Notes: a model not told the origin generated them from the sequence alone. Shown: positions 1 through 8,215, counted from the first letter of the stretch. The stretch: 64,000 nucleotides of DNA from Streptomyces nodosus (GCF_008704995.1 NZ_CP023747.1:4681501-4745500); one strand, 5' to 3'. Program-made: numbers and translations.

Positions 1-283
1 CGTCGTAGCCGATGACCACCAGGCCGTCGCCCCGGCCCTTGGCCTTCAGGAACGCGGCCAGACCCGCGGCGGCGCGGATGACCACGGCGCGGTTCATCCG
101 CATGGGACCGGCGCCCAGCTCGCCGCGCAGACCGGCGGTGCCGAACTGGAGGGTGCCGCCGAAGCGTTCGGCGAGCTCGGCGTGGTCCTCGGCGTCGATG
201 AGCCGGGCGAGTTCCGCACGGGTCTCCGCGTCGGGATCCTCGGCCAGCCACGCCTTGGCCCGTGCGATGAGTTCGTCGTGCAC
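1..283 (-). CDS. Phosphomannomutase/phosphoglucomutase, N-terminal part (runs off the window)
   Basis: This is the first 94 codons of an alpha-D-phosphohexomutase, which interconverts hexose 1- and 6-phosphates in the cytoplasm. The visible part contains the family N-terminal segment FGTAGLRGELGAGPMRMNR, which precedes the phosphoserine domain, and then reaches VVIGYD at the window edge. The GTG start is fixed by an in-frame TGA two codons upstream, and GAGAGG lies about 8 nt before it. It follows the purine nucleoside phosphorylase gene by 78 bp on the same strand, so the two may form a nucleoside-salvage unit that feeds ribose or hexose phosphates. Its exact sugar preference cannot be judged from this fragment. 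Confidence 0.85.
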   Translation of the reverse strand, partial: MHDELIARAKAWLAEDPDAETRAELARLIDAEDHAELAERFGGTLQFGTAGLRGELGAGPMRMNRAVVIRAAAGLAAFLKAKGRGDGLVVIGYD

Positions 284-361
284 GTCGGGTCAACCTCTCG
301 TTGGGTGTTCCTGCGGGGGTCCGCGTCGCCCGGGGGCCCGTGCCTCCCGGCCGAGCCCGTC

Positions 362-1186
362 CTACAGCCTGTTCAGCACCTGGGCCAGCAGCGCCCCCAT
401 GCGCGTGGCGCTGTCCCGGCCGGCCTGGAGGACCTCCTCGTGGTTCAGCGGCTCACCCGTCATACCGGCGGCGAGGTTGGTGACCAGGGAGATGCCCAGG
501 ACCTCGGCCCCGGCCTCGCGCGCGGCGATGGCCTCCAGCACCGTGGACATGCCCACCAGGTCCGCACCGAGGGTGCGGGCCATACGGATCTCCGCCGGGG
601 TCTCGTAGTGCGGGCCGGTGAACTGCGCGTAGACGCCCTCTTCGAGGGAGGGGTCGATCTCCTGGCACAGGGAGCGCAGCCGCGGGGAGTAGAGGTCCGT
701 CAGGTCGACGAAGTTGGCGCCGACGATCGGGGAGGTCGCGGTCAGGTTGATGTGGTCGCTGATCAGCACCGGCTGGCCGGGACGCATGGTCTCGCGCAGC
801 CCGCCGCAGCCGTTGGTGAGGACGATGGTCTTGGCGCCGGCGGCCACCGCGGTGCGGACCCCGTGGGCGACGGCGGCCACGCCGCGGCCCTCGTAGTAGT
901 GCGTACGGCCGAGGAAGACCAGGGCGCGCTTGTCGCCGATCCGGTACGAGCGGATCTTGCCGCCGTGCCCCTCGACGGCCGGCGGCGGGAAGCCGGGCAG
1001 CTCGGTGACCGGGAACTCGGCCTCGGCCTCGCCGAGGGCGTCCACGGCCGGAGCCCAGCCGGAGCCCATCACAAGAGCGACGTCATGGGTCTCGGCACCC
1101 GTCAGCTCACGCAGCCGCGCGGCAGCCGTGTCGGCGGCGGCGTAAGGGGCGCCCTGGATGTCGTCCGGAAGAAGAGATGCGTTCAC
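362..1186 (-). CDS. punA: Purine nucleoside phosphorylase
   Basis: A 274-residue trimeric-type purine nucleoside phosphorylase, which splits purine (deoxy)nucleosides with phosphate into base and (deoxy)ribose 1-phosphate. Visible family signatures are VMGSGWAP near the N terminus (phosphate loop), GRTHYYEG (phosphate-binding histidine region), the nucleoside-binding stretch GPHYETPAEIRM, and LGADLVGMSTVLE with the conserved methionine of the ribose pocket. GTG at 1186 is preferred. A TAGTCT -10-like hexamer ends 7 nt before it and there is no clear ribosome-binding site, as expected for a leaderless mRNA. An ATG two codons upstream is the alternative. The phosphohexomutase gene lies downstream on the same strand. 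Confidence 0.93.
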   Translation of the reverse strand: MNASLLPDDIQGAPYAAADTAAARLRELTGAETHDVALVMGSGWAPAVDALGEAEAEFPVTELPGFPPPAVEGHGGKIRSYRIGDKRALVFLGRTHYYEGRGVAAVAHGVRTAVAAGAKTIVLTNGCGGLRETMRPGQPVLISDHINLTATSPIVGANFVDLTDLYSPRLRSLCQEIDPSLEEGVYAQFTGPHYETPAEIRMARTLGADLVGMSTVLEAIAAREAGAEVLGISLVTNLAAGMTGEPLNHEEVLQAGRDSATRMGALLAQVLNRL

Positions 1187-1193
1187 GCGCATG

Positions 1194-1199
1194 AGACTA
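1194..1199 (-). promoter_or_regulatory. -10 hexamer for punA, leaderless geometry
   Basis: TAGTCT read on the minus strand, followed by 7 nt and the GTG start of the phosphorylase gene. Transcription would begin at or next to the start codon. No convincing -35 is seen. Confidence 0.55.
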
Positions 1200-1380
1200 G
1201 CCGCTTTGTGCCTACGCGCGTAGATGGCGGTGGTCACGGCAATGCGATCGTTGTCTTGTCGTTTCCGACGAAGGCCCGAACGGGGCGGGGGCCACGGCGT
1301 GGGAGGGTGCGGTCGTCGCAGGTGGCGCCGCACGCCGGGCAGCGGTCCGGCCCGGTCACCGGGAGCCGCACGACGCCCGT

Positions 1381-1818
1381 TCAGCACGGTCGCTTGCGCA
1401 GCTCCATCACATAGTCGTGCGGCGCCCCCGCGGACTCGGCGGCGTCCGCGATCTCCCCCAGATAGCGGGCCGACGGAAGGCCGCCCTCGTAGCCGTTCAG
1501 GACATAGGTCCAGGCCGTCTCCTCGCCGTCCAGGGTGTGGACGCGCACCCGCATCCGGCGGTAGACGTCCAGGCCCACGCTCTCCCAGCGGTCCATGGAC
1601 TCCTCGTCCATCGGGGCGATGTCGTACAGCGCGACGAACACCTGCGACAGCGGGTCCTCGACGATCGTCGCGAGGGCGCCCTCCCAGCCCATCTGCTCGC
1701 CCCCGAAGGTCAGCCTCCAGCCGTTGAGCCAGCCGGTGGCGCGCAGCGGCGAATGGGGTGCGCGGCGGTTCATCAGCCGCGCGTCGAGATTGGCGGCGTA
1801 CGCGGCGTAGAGCGACAT
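1381..1818 (-). CDS. Gamma-glutamylcyclotransferase-like (AIG2/GGCT fold) protein
   Basis: A 145-residue protein beginning MSLYAAYAANLD, the YxAYxxNL-type loop that opens the gamma-glutamylcyclotransferase fold. It is followed by FGGEQMGWEGALATI and a VYRRMRVRVHTLDGEE segment typical of actinobacterial relatives annotated as histone deacetylase-like or GGCT family. The family opens gamma-glutamyl-amine bonds by cyclisation, but the substrate here is unknown. The start was chosen because the recognisable motif begins at this ATG, with CGAGG a few bases upstream. It is transcribed divergently from the quinone dehydrogenase gene about 100 bp away and ends 194 bp short of punA. Confidence 0.7.
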   Translation of the reverse strand: MSLYAAYAANLDARLMNRRAPHSPLRATGWLNGWRLTFGGEQMGWEGALATIVEDPLSQVFVALYDIAPMDEESMDRWESVGLDVYRRMRVRVHTLDGEETAWTYVLNGYEGGLPSARYLGEIADAAESAGAPHDYVMELRKRPC

Positions 1819-1909
1819 GCCTCGAGGGTACGGCAGCGCCACGTCCGTCTCTTCTGCAACAGATGCACCCGCGCCCGGCCCCCGGAGGAGGGTCGCCCGA
1901 GGCGTGCGG

Positions 1910-1915
1910 GACAAT
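1910..1915 (+). promoter_or_regulatory. -10 hexamer, leaderless geometry
   Basis: GACAAT, then 7 nt, then the GTG start of the quinone dehydrogenase gene. The same hexamer with the same spacing recurs before the small membrane gene at 43482. Confidence 0.5.
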
Positions 1916-1922
1916 GGAGCAT

Positions 1923-3362
1923 GTGACTCGGATCGTGATCATCGGTGGCGGACCCGGCGGATATGAAGCGGCGCTGGTCGCCGCGCAGCTCGGCGCGGAG
2001 GTGACCGTCGTCGACTGCGACGGCCTGGGCGGGGCGTCGGTGCTCACCGACTGCGTGCCGTCCAAGACGCTCATCGCCACGGCCGAGGTGATGACGACCT
2101 TCGATTCCTCGTACGAAGAGCTGGGCATCATCGTCGCGGATGACACTCCGCCCCTGGAGCGGGCCGCCCGGGTGGTCGGGGTCGACCTCGGGAAGGTCAA
2201 CCGACGGGTGAAGCGGCTCGCGCTCGCCCAGTCCCACGACATCACCGCGTCCGTCACGCGGGCCGGCGCCCGGGTCGTGCGCGGGCGCGGCCGGCTGGAG
2301 GGCATGCAGGCCCTGGACGGTTCGCGCAAGGTCGTCGTACGGGCCGCGGACGGCAGCGAGGAGACCCTCGTCGCCGACGCCGTGCTCATCGCCACCGGCG
2401 GCCACCCGCGCGAGCTGCCCGACGCCCGGCCGGACGGCGAGCGGATCCTCAACTGGACCCAGGTCTACGACCTCGACGAGCTGCCCGAGGAGCTCATCGT
2501 GGTCGGCTCCGGTGTCACCGGTGCCGAGTTCGCCGGTGCCTACCAGGCCCTCGGGTCCAAGGTCACCCTGGTCTCCTCGCGCGACCGGGTGCTGCCCGGC
2601 GAGGACCCGGACGCCGCCGCCGTCCTGGAGGACGTCTTCCGGCGCCGCGGCATGAACGTCATGGCACGCTCGCGCGCCCAGTCCGCCAAGCGGGTCGGCG
2701 ACCGGGTCGAGGTCACCCTCTCCGACGGGCGTGTGATCACCGGCTCGCACTGTCTGATGGCCGTGGGCGCGATCCCCAACAGCAGCGGGATGGGCCTTGA
2801 GGAGGCCGGGGTCAAGCTGCGCGAGTCCGGGCACATCTGGACGGACAAGGTCTCCCGGACCTCGGCCCCCGGCGTGTACGCCGCTGGTGACGTGACCGGT
2901 GTCTTCGCCCTGGCGTCGGTCGCCGCCATGCAGGGACGCATCGCCATGTACCACTTCCTCGGCGACGCGGTGGCCCCGCTCAACCTGAAGACCGTCTCCT
3001 CGAACGTCTTCACCGACCCGGAGATCGCCACCGTCGGCTACACCCAGGCCGATGTCGACGCCGGCGTGATCGACGCCCGGGTCGTCAAGCTGCCGCTGCT
3101 GCGCAACCCGCGCGCCAAGATGCAGGGCATCAGGGACGGCTTCGTCAAGATCTTCTGCCGCCCCGGCACCGGGATCGTCGTCGGCGGCGTGGTGGTCGCC
3201 CCGCGCGCCTCCGAACTCATCCATCCCATCTCGATCGCGGTCGACAACAATCTGACGGTCGAACAGATCGCCAACACCTTCACCGTGTACCCCTCCCTCT
3301 CGGGCTCGATCGCCGAGGTGGCCCGCCAGCTGCACACCCGCAAGAGCGGCGTCGAGGTCTGA
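1923..3362 (+). CDS. NAD(P)H-quinone dehydrogenase (lipoamide dehydrogenase fold)
   Basis: A 479-residue flavoprotein of the pyridine nucleotide-disulfide oxidoreductase class I fold. The N-terminal FAD dinucleotide-binding motif IIGGGPGGYEAA is clear, the NAD(P) Rossmann motif VGSGVTGAEFAG sits mid-protein, and YAAGDVTG closes the second FAD contact. The C-terminal dimerisation domain ends in HTRKSGVEV. The redox-active site normally reads CxxxxC, but here it is SVLTDCVPSK with only one cysteine. It is therefore not a true lipoamide dehydrogenase and resembles the mycobacterial LpdA/quinone reductase branch. GTG at 1923 is preferred over ATG at 1914 because of the GACAAT-N7-GTG arrangement. 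It probably transfers electrons from NAD(P)H to quinones; the exact acceptor is inferred. Confidence 0.85.
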   Translation: MTRIVIIGGGPGGYEAALVAAQLGAEVTVVDCDGLGGASVLTDCVPSKTLIATAEVMTTFDSSYEELGIIVADDTPPLERAARVVGVDLGKVNRRVKRLALAQSHDITASVTRAGARVVRGRGRLEGMQALDGSRKVVVRAADGSEETLVADAVLIATGGHPRELPDARPDGERILNWTQVYDLDELPEELIVVGSGVTGAEFAGAYQALGSKVTLVSSRDRVLPGEDPDAAAVLEDVFRRRGMNVMARSRAQSAKRVGDRVEVTLSDGRVITGSHCLMAVGAIPNSSGMGLEEAGVKLRESGHIWTDKVSRTSAPGVYAAGDVTGVFALASVAAMQGRIAMYHFLGDAVAPLNLKTVSSNVFTDPEIATVGYTQADVDAGVIDARVVKLPLLRNPRAKMQGIRDGFVKIFCRPGTGIVVGGVVVAPRASELIHPISIAVDNNLTVEQIANTFTVYPSLSGSIAEVARQLHTRKSGVEV

Positions 3363-3378
3363 CGGGCGGGCGCGGCGC

Positions 3379-3414
3379 CGGTCGGAGGGCCGGTCGGAGG
3401 GCCGGTCACAGGGA
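3379..3414. repeat. 12-bp tandem repeat, three copies
   Basis: Three head-to-tail units of CCGGTCGGAGGG (the third is CCGGTCACAGGG), starting 17 bp after the quinone dehydrogenase stop codon. No terminator-like hairpin is obvious in this spot, so the array may be simple slippage DNA. Confidence 0.7.
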
Positions 3415-3511
3415 GTCGTCGACGTCGCGTGCGGCATAAGCGACAGGGCTGGGTGTATATACCACTCTTGTCCCTGTCGTGCGAACAACTTCTGTTATTC
3501 GGCGCAAACTG

Positions 3512-3541
3512 CTGAAAGCAGACGGTCGTTGGGGTTACTGT
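3512..3541 (+). promoter_or_regulatory. Promoter of the DeoR-family gene
   Basis: CTGAAA (4 of 6 matches to TTGACA), an 18-bp spacer, and TACTGT, which ends 7 nt before the GTG start. A GTATATAC palindrome lies about 80 bp upstream at 3455-3462 and could be an operator. Confidence 0.5.
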
Positions 3542-3548
3542 CAGTTTC

Positions 3549-4499
3549 GTGTTCGCTGCAGAACGTCGTCAATTGATCCTCGAAATGGTGCGAGCCAACG
3601 GGGCCGTGTCGCTCCGTGAGCTCGCCCGCGTCGTCCAGACCTCCGAAGTGACCGTACGGCGGGACGTGCGCGCACTGGAGGCAGAAGGACTCCTCGACCG
3701 CCGGCACGGCGGTGCGGTACTGCCGGGCGGGTTCACGCGGGAGTCCGGCTTTCCGCAGAAGTCACATCTCGCGACCGCGGAGAAGACGGCCATCGCCGAT
3801 CTCGCCGCGGGGCTCGTCGAAGAGGGCGAGGCCATCGTGGTCGGGGCCGGGACCACCACCCAGGAGCTGGCGCGCCGGCTCGCGCGGGTGCCCGGGCTGA
3901 CCGTGGTCACCAACTCGCTGCTGGTGGCCCAGGCGCTGGCCCATGCCAACCGCGTCGAGGTGGTGATGACCGGCGGCACCCTGCGGGGCTCCAACTACGC
4001 CCTCGTCGGCAGCGGCGCCGAACAGTCGCTCCAGGGCCTCAGAGTCTCCAAGGCGTTCCTCTCCGGGAGCGGTCTGACCGCCGAGCGCGGGCTCTCCACG
4101 TCCAACATGCTCTCGGCGTCCGTGGACCGTGCGCTGGTGCAGGCGGCCGCGGAGGTGGTCGTCCTCGCCGACCACGGCAAGCTCGGCACGGACACCATGT
4201 TCCAGACCGTGCCGACGGATGTGATCACCCGGCTGGTGACCGACGAGCCGCCGGTGCACGACGACCGGGCGGCCACCGAGCTCCAGGCCCTGGCCGATCA
4301 AGGGGTGGCGATCGCGGTCGCGGGGGCCTCGGGCGGCGAGCCGGTCCCGGCGGGGCGCCAGCCGCGCCGTGATGTGCCCCTACCGGGCCCGCGCCGGAGC
4401 CAGGTCCCCGGCGGCGGTCCGCAGCTGCGCAGCGCGACGGTCCTCGGGGAGCCCCCCACGGGAGACCGCGCCCGCGTCGCGGACCTGCGCCGCCGCTAG
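3549..4499 (+). CDS. DeoR/GlpR-family transcriptional regulator
   Basis: A 316-residue cytoplasmic repressor. Residues 1-57 form the DeoR winged helix, starting FAAERRQLILEMVRANG and including SLRELARVVQTSEVTVRRD as the recognition helices and LDRRHGGAV as the family hinge signature. Residues about 75-235 are the DeoRC sugar-phosphate-sensing domain, with IVVGAGTTTQELA and ADHGKLGTD. The last 70 residues are Pro/Arg-rich, look disordered and are longer than usual for the family. The start is GTG preceded by TACTGT-N7, the leaderless pattern. It stands alone between the quinone dehydrogenase and the convergent carboxylase gene. The family usually responds to phosphorylated sugars, but the target here is not evident. 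Confidence 0.88.
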   Translation: MFAAERRQLILEMVRANGAVSLRELARVVQTSEVTVRRDVRALEAEGLLDRRHGGAVLPGGFTRESGFPQKSHLATAEKTAIADLAAGLVEEGEAIVVGAGTTTQELARRLARVPGLTVVTNSLLVAQALAHANRVEVVMTGGTLRGSNYALVGSGAEQSLQGLRVSKAFLSGSGLTAERGLSTSNMLSASVDRALVQAAAEVVVLADHGKLGTDTMFQTVPTDVITRLVTDEPPVHDDRAATELQALADQGVAIAVAGASGGEPVPAGRQPRRDVPLPGPRRSQVPGGGPQLRSATVLGEPPTGDRARVADLRRR

Positions 4500-4567
4500 C
4501 AACCCGACAGGCGCACGCACGGGCAGTCCGTCGGGACTCCGGGTGCGGTGTGGCCCGGGAAACGCCG

Positions 4568-4610
4568 CGGGGCGCCCTGGGACCGATGACAACGGTTCCA
4601 GGGCGCCCCG
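4568..4610. terminator. Bidirectional hairpin terminator
   Basis: A 17-bp stem (positions 4568-4584 with 4594-4610, one G-T pair) and a 9-nt loop lie between the convergent deoR-type and accA2 genes. There is no T tract, as is usual in Streptomyces. Confidence 0.8.
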
Positions 4611-4639
4611 GTGCGGAAGAGCTACGGCGGCTCGGGAGT

Positions 4640-6415
4640 TCAGTCCTTGATCTCGCAGATCGCGGCGCCGGAGGAGAGGGAGGCGCCGACCTCCGCGGTC
4701 AGGCCCTTGATCGTGCCGGCTCGGTGCGCGTTGAGCGGCTGCTCCATCTTCATGGCCTCCAGGACGACGACCAGGTCGCCCTCCTGGACCTCCTGGCCCT
4801 CCTCGACCGCGACCTTCACGATCGTGCCCTGCATCGGGGAGGCCAGGGTGTCGCCGGAGACCGAGGGACCGGACTTCTTCGCCGCGCGCCGCTTCGGCTT
4901 GGCGCCCGCCGCCAGACCCGTACGGGCCAGCGACATACCGAGCGACGCGGGCAGCGACACCTCGAGACGCTTGCCGCCGACCTCGACCACGACCGTCTCA
5001 CGGCCCGCCGGGTCCTCCTCGGCCTCCGCGTCCGCGGCCGCCGCGAACGGCTTGATCTCGTTGACGAACTCGGTCTCGATCCAGCGGGTGTGGACCGTGA
5101 AGGGGCCCTCGGAGCCGGTCAGTTCGGGCGCGAACGCGGTGTCCCTGACCACCGCGCGGTGGAACGGGATCGCCGTGGCCATCCCCTCGACCTGGAACTC
5201 GTCCAGGGCGCGGGCGGCCCGCTCCAGAGCCTCCTTGCGGGTGCGGCCCGTCACGATCAGCTTGGCCAGCAGGGAGTCCCACGCCGGGCCGATGACCGAA
5301 CCCGACTCCACACCCGCGTCCAGCCGCACACCGGGGCCGGACGGCGGAGCGAACGCGGTCACCGTGCCGGGGGCGGGCAGGAAGCCCCGGCCCGGGTCCT
5401 CGCCGTTGATCCGGAACTCGAAGGAATGGCCGCGCAGTTCGGGGTCGTCATAGCCCAGTTCCTCGCCGTCGGCGATACGGAACATCTCACGGACCAGGTC
5501 GATGCCGGCGACCTCCTCGGTGACCGGGTGCTCGACCTGGAGCCGGGTGTTGACCTCCAGGAAGGAGATCGTCCCGTCGTTGCCGACCAGGAACTCCACC
5601 GTGCCCGCGCCCACATAGCCGGCCTCCTTGAGGATGGCCTTGGACGCCGAGTACAGCTCGGCGACCTGCCCGTCCGACAGGAACGGCGCGGGGGCCTCCT
5701 CGACCAGCTTCTGGTGGCGCCGCTGCAGCGAGCAGTCACGGGTGGAGACCACCACGACGTTGCCGTGCCGGTCGGCCAGGCACTGTGTCTCCACGTGCCG
5801 GGGCCGGTCCAGATAGCGCTCCACGAAGCACTCGCCACGGCCGAAGGCGGCGACCGCCTCACGGACCGCCGACTCGTACAGCTCGGGGATCTCCTCCAGG
5901 GTGCGGGCCACCTTCAGACCGCGCCCGCCACCGCCGAAGGCGGCCTTGATCGCGATCGGCAGGCCGTGCTCCTCGGCGAAGGTGACGACCTCGTCGGCGC
6001 CGGACACCGGGTCGGGCGTACCGGCGACCAGGGGGGCACCCGCGCGCTGCGCGATGTGCCGGGCCGCGACCTTGTCACCGAGATCGCGGATGGCCTGCGG
6101 CGGCGGGCCGATCCAGATCAGACCGGCGTCCAGGACGGCCTGGGCGAAGTCGGCGTTCTCGGAGAGGAAACCGTAGCCGGGGTGGATGGCGTCCGCGCCG
6201 GAATCCTTGGCCGCCTGAAGGACCTTGTCGATGTCCAGGTAACTGGTGGCGGGCGTGTCTCCTCCCAGGGCGAACGCCTCGTCCGCGGCGCGGACGTGCA
6301 GGGCGTCCCGGTCCGGGTCGGCGTAGACGGCCACGCTCGCGATCCCGGCGTCACGACAGGCCCGGGCGACACGGACAGCGATTTCGCCACGGTTGGCGAT
6401 CAACACCTTGCGCAC
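4640..6415 (-). CDS. accA2: Acetyl/propionyl-CoA carboxylase alpha subunit (biotin carboxylase plus biotin carrier)
   Basis: A 591-residue biotinylated alpha chain shared by actinomycete acyl-CoA carboxylases. Residues 1-110 are the preATP domain (KVLIANRGEIAVRVARACRD). The ATP-grasp domain follows with the glycine-rich GGGGRG loop, then FLEVNTRLQVEHPVTEE with the carboxylation-site residues, then the biotin-carboxylase C domain. A Pro/Ala linker leads to the carrier domain with EAMKMEQ, whose lysine (about K556) receives biotin. The start is GTG, with GGAGAGGGAG 5 nt upstream. The beta and epsilon subunits and the biotin ligase lie 2-4 kb away, so the partners of the holoenzyme are all local. 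It carboxylates biotin with bicarbonate and ATP for malonyl- or methylmalonyl-CoA supply. Confidence 0.95.
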   Translation of the reverse strand: MRKVLIANRGEIAVRVARACRDAGIASVAVYADPDRDALHVRAADEAFALGGDTPATSYLDIDKVLQAAKDSGADAIHPGYGFLSENADFAQAVLDAGLIWIGPPPQAIRDLGDKVAARHIAQRAGAPLVAGTPDPVSGADEVVTFAEEHGLPIAIKAAFGGGGRGLKVARTLEEIPELYESAVREAVAAFGRGECFVERYLDRPRHVETQCLADRHGNVVVVSTRDCSLQRRHQKLVEEAPAPFLSDGQVAELYSASKAILKEAGYVGAGTVEFLVGNDGTISFLEVNTRLQVEHPVTEEVAGIDLVREMFRIADGEELGYDDPELRGHSFEFRINGEDPGRGFLPAPGTVTAFAPPSGPGVRLDAGVESGSVIGPAWDSLLAKLIVTGRTRKEALERAARALDEFQVEGMATAIPFHRAVVRDTAFAPELTGSEGPFTVHTRWIETEFVNEIKPFAAAADAEAEEDPAGRETVVVEVGGKRLEVSLPASLGMSLARTGLAAGAKPKRRAAKKSGPSVSGDTLASPMQGTIVKVAVEEGQEVQEGDLVVVLEAMKMEQPLNAHRAGTIKGLTAEVGASLSSGAAICEIKD

Positions 6416-6444
6416 GGATGGCTCCCTCTCCTTGAAACAAGCCG

Positions 6445-6474
6445 AGTTTAGGGACTGCCGACACGAGGTTTCGA
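6445..6474 (-). promoter_or_regulatory. Candidate accA2 promoter
   Basis: Read on the minus strand: TCGAAA, an 18-bp spacer and TAAACT. Transcription would start about 23 nt before the GTG of accA2, leaving room for its strong ribosome-binding site. Confidence 0.5.
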
Positions 6475-6689
6475 CTAGTCCCCGGCGGTGAGCTTGCCCA
6501 CACGGAGCGTGAAACCAGGCTCACTCAATCTGTGAAATCCCTTGTCGCACCGCCGTACACGGGAACCCACCGGAAAACCCTAGCTCTCCGACGTGGCGGA
6601 GGTCTCTATGAGGTAGTCCTGCCGACGCTCGTGTTTCTTTGTGGAGTCCCTACTAATGGCCCAACGATTCTTTGCTTTCGCCCGGGCTC

Positions 6690-6718
6690 TTGTCCCGAGG
6701 TTTACCCGTTAGTAGCGT
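6690..6718 (+). promoter_or_regulatory. Candidate vegetative promoter
   Basis: TTGTCC, a 17-bp spacer and TAGCGT match the HrdB consensus well. It would give the downstream membrane-protein gene a leader of about 85 nt. Confidence 0.6.
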
Positions 6719-6809
6719 TCGCGATGCCGGGACGACCGGGAGGTGCCGGAGCCTCCCCGAGAGGCGGCGGCCGTAGGGCGCGCGGACGTACCGGGAGTGA
6801 CTCCGAGCG

Positions 6810-7415
6810 GTGCACGAGGGTGGGTGGAGGCCGTTGATCCGCAGACCGGTGGCCTGGACGGTGGCCGTCGTCCTCCTGGTGGAGGCGGTCGGCATCGCCC
6901 TGTTGAACTGGTTCCTGGGCGTGGTCGTCGACCGGCAGGAGATGTCCCTGGCGGGGCTCGACCCGGACATGATGTCGGCGTCGTCGAAGGCCGCCGGAGT
7001 GGTCCTCGGGCTCTATCTCGTGCTGTGCGCACTCGCCGCCCTGCTGGTCGCGGTGCGTGACCGCTCCCCCTCCGGCCTCGGGCGCGTCCTGCTGATCGGC
7101 GCGGCCGTGGTGCACGGTCTGCTCGGCGCCCTCACGGTGGGCCTGCTGGGCTGGCCGGCGTTCGGGTACCTGATGGTGGTGTTCGGGCTGATCGTGCTCA
7201 CCCTGATGACCTACGACGGCTCCGGGGGCCCGGCCGACGCCCGCCCCGCGACCGGCGGCCCCACCCCGGACGAGGGCACCGCGCGGGGCGAGGGGATCCC
7301 GGGTGCGGCCGAACGACAGGCCCCCGCCGGCCGTCGCTCACCGCTCCTGCGGCACCCACAACTGGGTGATGCCCACGCCCAGTTCGCCCAGCAGCCGGCG
7401 GATCAGCGGCAGTGA
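6810..7415 (+). CDS. Small membrane protein of unknown function
   Basis: A 201-residue protein with four likely membrane segments (roughly residues 14-33, 62-82, 92-112 and 115-133). The first follows a basic RRPVAW stretch and the hydrophilic C-terminal tail begins after YDGSGG. No enzyme motif was recognised. It matches by position the uncharacterised membrane protein beside accA2 in S. coelicolor (from memory). The GTG start has GGGAG 12 nt upstream. TTG at 6834 with an adjacent GGAGG is an alternative. The last 26 codons lie antisense inside maf, so the true C terminus could be shorter if a frameshift is present. Confidence 0.65.
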   Translation: MHEGGWRPLIRRPVAWTVAVVLLVEAVGIALLNWFLGVVVDRQEMSLAGLDPDMMSASSKAAGVVLGLYLVLCALAALLVAVRDRSPSGLGRVLLIGAAVVHGLLGALTVGLLGWPAFGYLMVVFGLIVLTLMTYDGSGGPADARPATGGPTPDEGTARGEGIPGAAERQAPAGRRSPLLRHPQLGDAHAQFAQQPADQRQ

Positions 7416-7958
7416 GATCCCGATCACATTGCCGTGGTCCCCGTCGATGCCGTCGATGAAGGGCGCCGAGCGTCCGTCGAGGGTGAACGCCCCGGCGACG
7501 GAGAGCGGTTCGCCGGAGGCGACATACGCGGCGATCTCCTCGTCCGTGGGCTCGCCGAAGCGGACCACCGTGGACGCGGTGGCGGACGCGTACCGGCCGC
7601 TGAGGGTGTCGTAGACGCAGTGCCCGGTCTGCAGCGTGCCGGCCCGGCCCCGCATCGACTTCCAGCGGGCCGTCGCCTCCTCCGCGTCCGCGGGCTTGCC
7701 GAGGGCCTCGCCGTCCAGGTCCAGCACCGAGTCGCAGCCGATCACCAGCGCGCCCATGCTCTCCGGTCTGGCCGCCACGACGGAGGCCTTCGCCTCGGCC
7801 AGCGCCAGTGCGAGCTCCGCGGGGGTGGGGGCGCTGACGGCGTCCTCGTCGACCCCGCTCACCACGACCTCGGGCGCGAATCCGGCCTGGCGGAGCAGCC
7901 CGAGCCGGGCGGGGGACTGGGAGGCGAGCACAAGACGGCGGCGCGGCTTTTCGGTCAT
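7338..7958 (-). CDS. maf: Maf-family nucleoside triphosphate pyrophosphatase
   Basis: A 206-residue Maf/Ham1-like protein. The opening LVLASQSPARLGLLRQAG is the Maf substrate-entry motif, VDEDAV follows, and GCDSVLDLDGE carries the catalytic aspartate of the family. The C-terminal segment has GAFTLDGRSAPFIDGIDGD and NVIGISLPL. Maf proteins hydrolyse non-canonical or pyrimidine NTPs to NMP and pyrophosphate in the cytoplasm and affect septum formation in bacilli. The ATG start is the only one placing LVLASQSP near the N terminus; its ribosome-binding site is weak. mmpB ends 22 bp upstream on the same strand, suggesting co-transcription from pccB through pccE and mmpB to maf. It overlaps the convergent membrane-protein gene by 78 bp. 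Confidence 0.93.
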   Translation of the reverse strand: MTEKPRRRLVLASQSPARLGLLRQAGFAPEVVVSGVDEDAVSAPTPAELALALAEAKASVVAARPESMGALVIGCDSVLDLDGEALGKPADAEEATARWKSMRGRAGTLQTGHCVYDTLSGRYASATASTVVRFGEPTDEEIAAYVASGEPLSVAGAFTLDGRSAPFIDGIDGDHGNVIGISLPLIRRLLGELGVGITQLWVPQER

Positions 7959-7980
7959 GGGCTCAGCGTATCGGCGCACC

Positions 7981-8109
7981 TCATCGGATGCCGATCACGA
8001 TCATCGCCAGCACCATGGCCAGTGCCATCAGGACCCCGAGCCGCCGCAACATGTCCTGCGTGTCGCGGAGTTCCTTCGGCGGCTCGTTCTCGGGGTCGGA
8101 CCACAGCAT
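7981..8109 (-). CDS. mmpB: MmpB-type morphogenic membrane miniprotein (42 residues)
   Basis: A 42-codon gene starting MLWSDPENEPPKELRD, followed by DMLRRLG and one membrane helix, VLMALAMVLAMIVIGIR, that reaches the stop. The acidic, proline-containing head and single C-terminal helix match the Streptomyces MmpB family, which by memory always sits between maf and the carboxylase epsilon-subunit gene, as here. MmpB is reported to belong to a membrane system affecting hyphal morphogenesis. The ribosome-binding site is poor (GGCGG further upstream), consistent with translation within the carboxylase operon. Confidence 0.88.
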   Translation of the reverse strand: MLWSDPENEPPKELRDTQDMLRRLGVLMALAMVLAMIVIGIR

Positions 8110-8215
8110 GAGGTCGATGGTCCGCCTCCGGCCGCCCCGGCGCCTGAGTACGCGTACTCAACTCGGCCGGGCGAGCCCGCCCCGCGAAGCCGGGGCGGGC
8201 CGCCGCACGGGCCCG

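Larger units (their letters stand above)
6416..6809. other. 394-bp divergent intergenic region, A/T-richer than its surroundings
   Basis: It separates accA2 from a divergent membrane-protein gene. It holds one promoter for each direction (listed separately) and a short inverted repeat CTCCG-N6-CGGAG near 6587-6602. The stretch from about 6520 to 6720 is visibly poorer in G/C than any neighbour and no plausible reading frame was found in it. It may carry an untranslated RNA or a regulator-binding region. Confidence 0.6.

Noticed and set aside
3455..3462. GTATATAC as a firm DeoR operator
   Set aside because: Only an 8-bp palindrome about 80 bp from the hexamer; it is noted as a possibility in the promoter entry.
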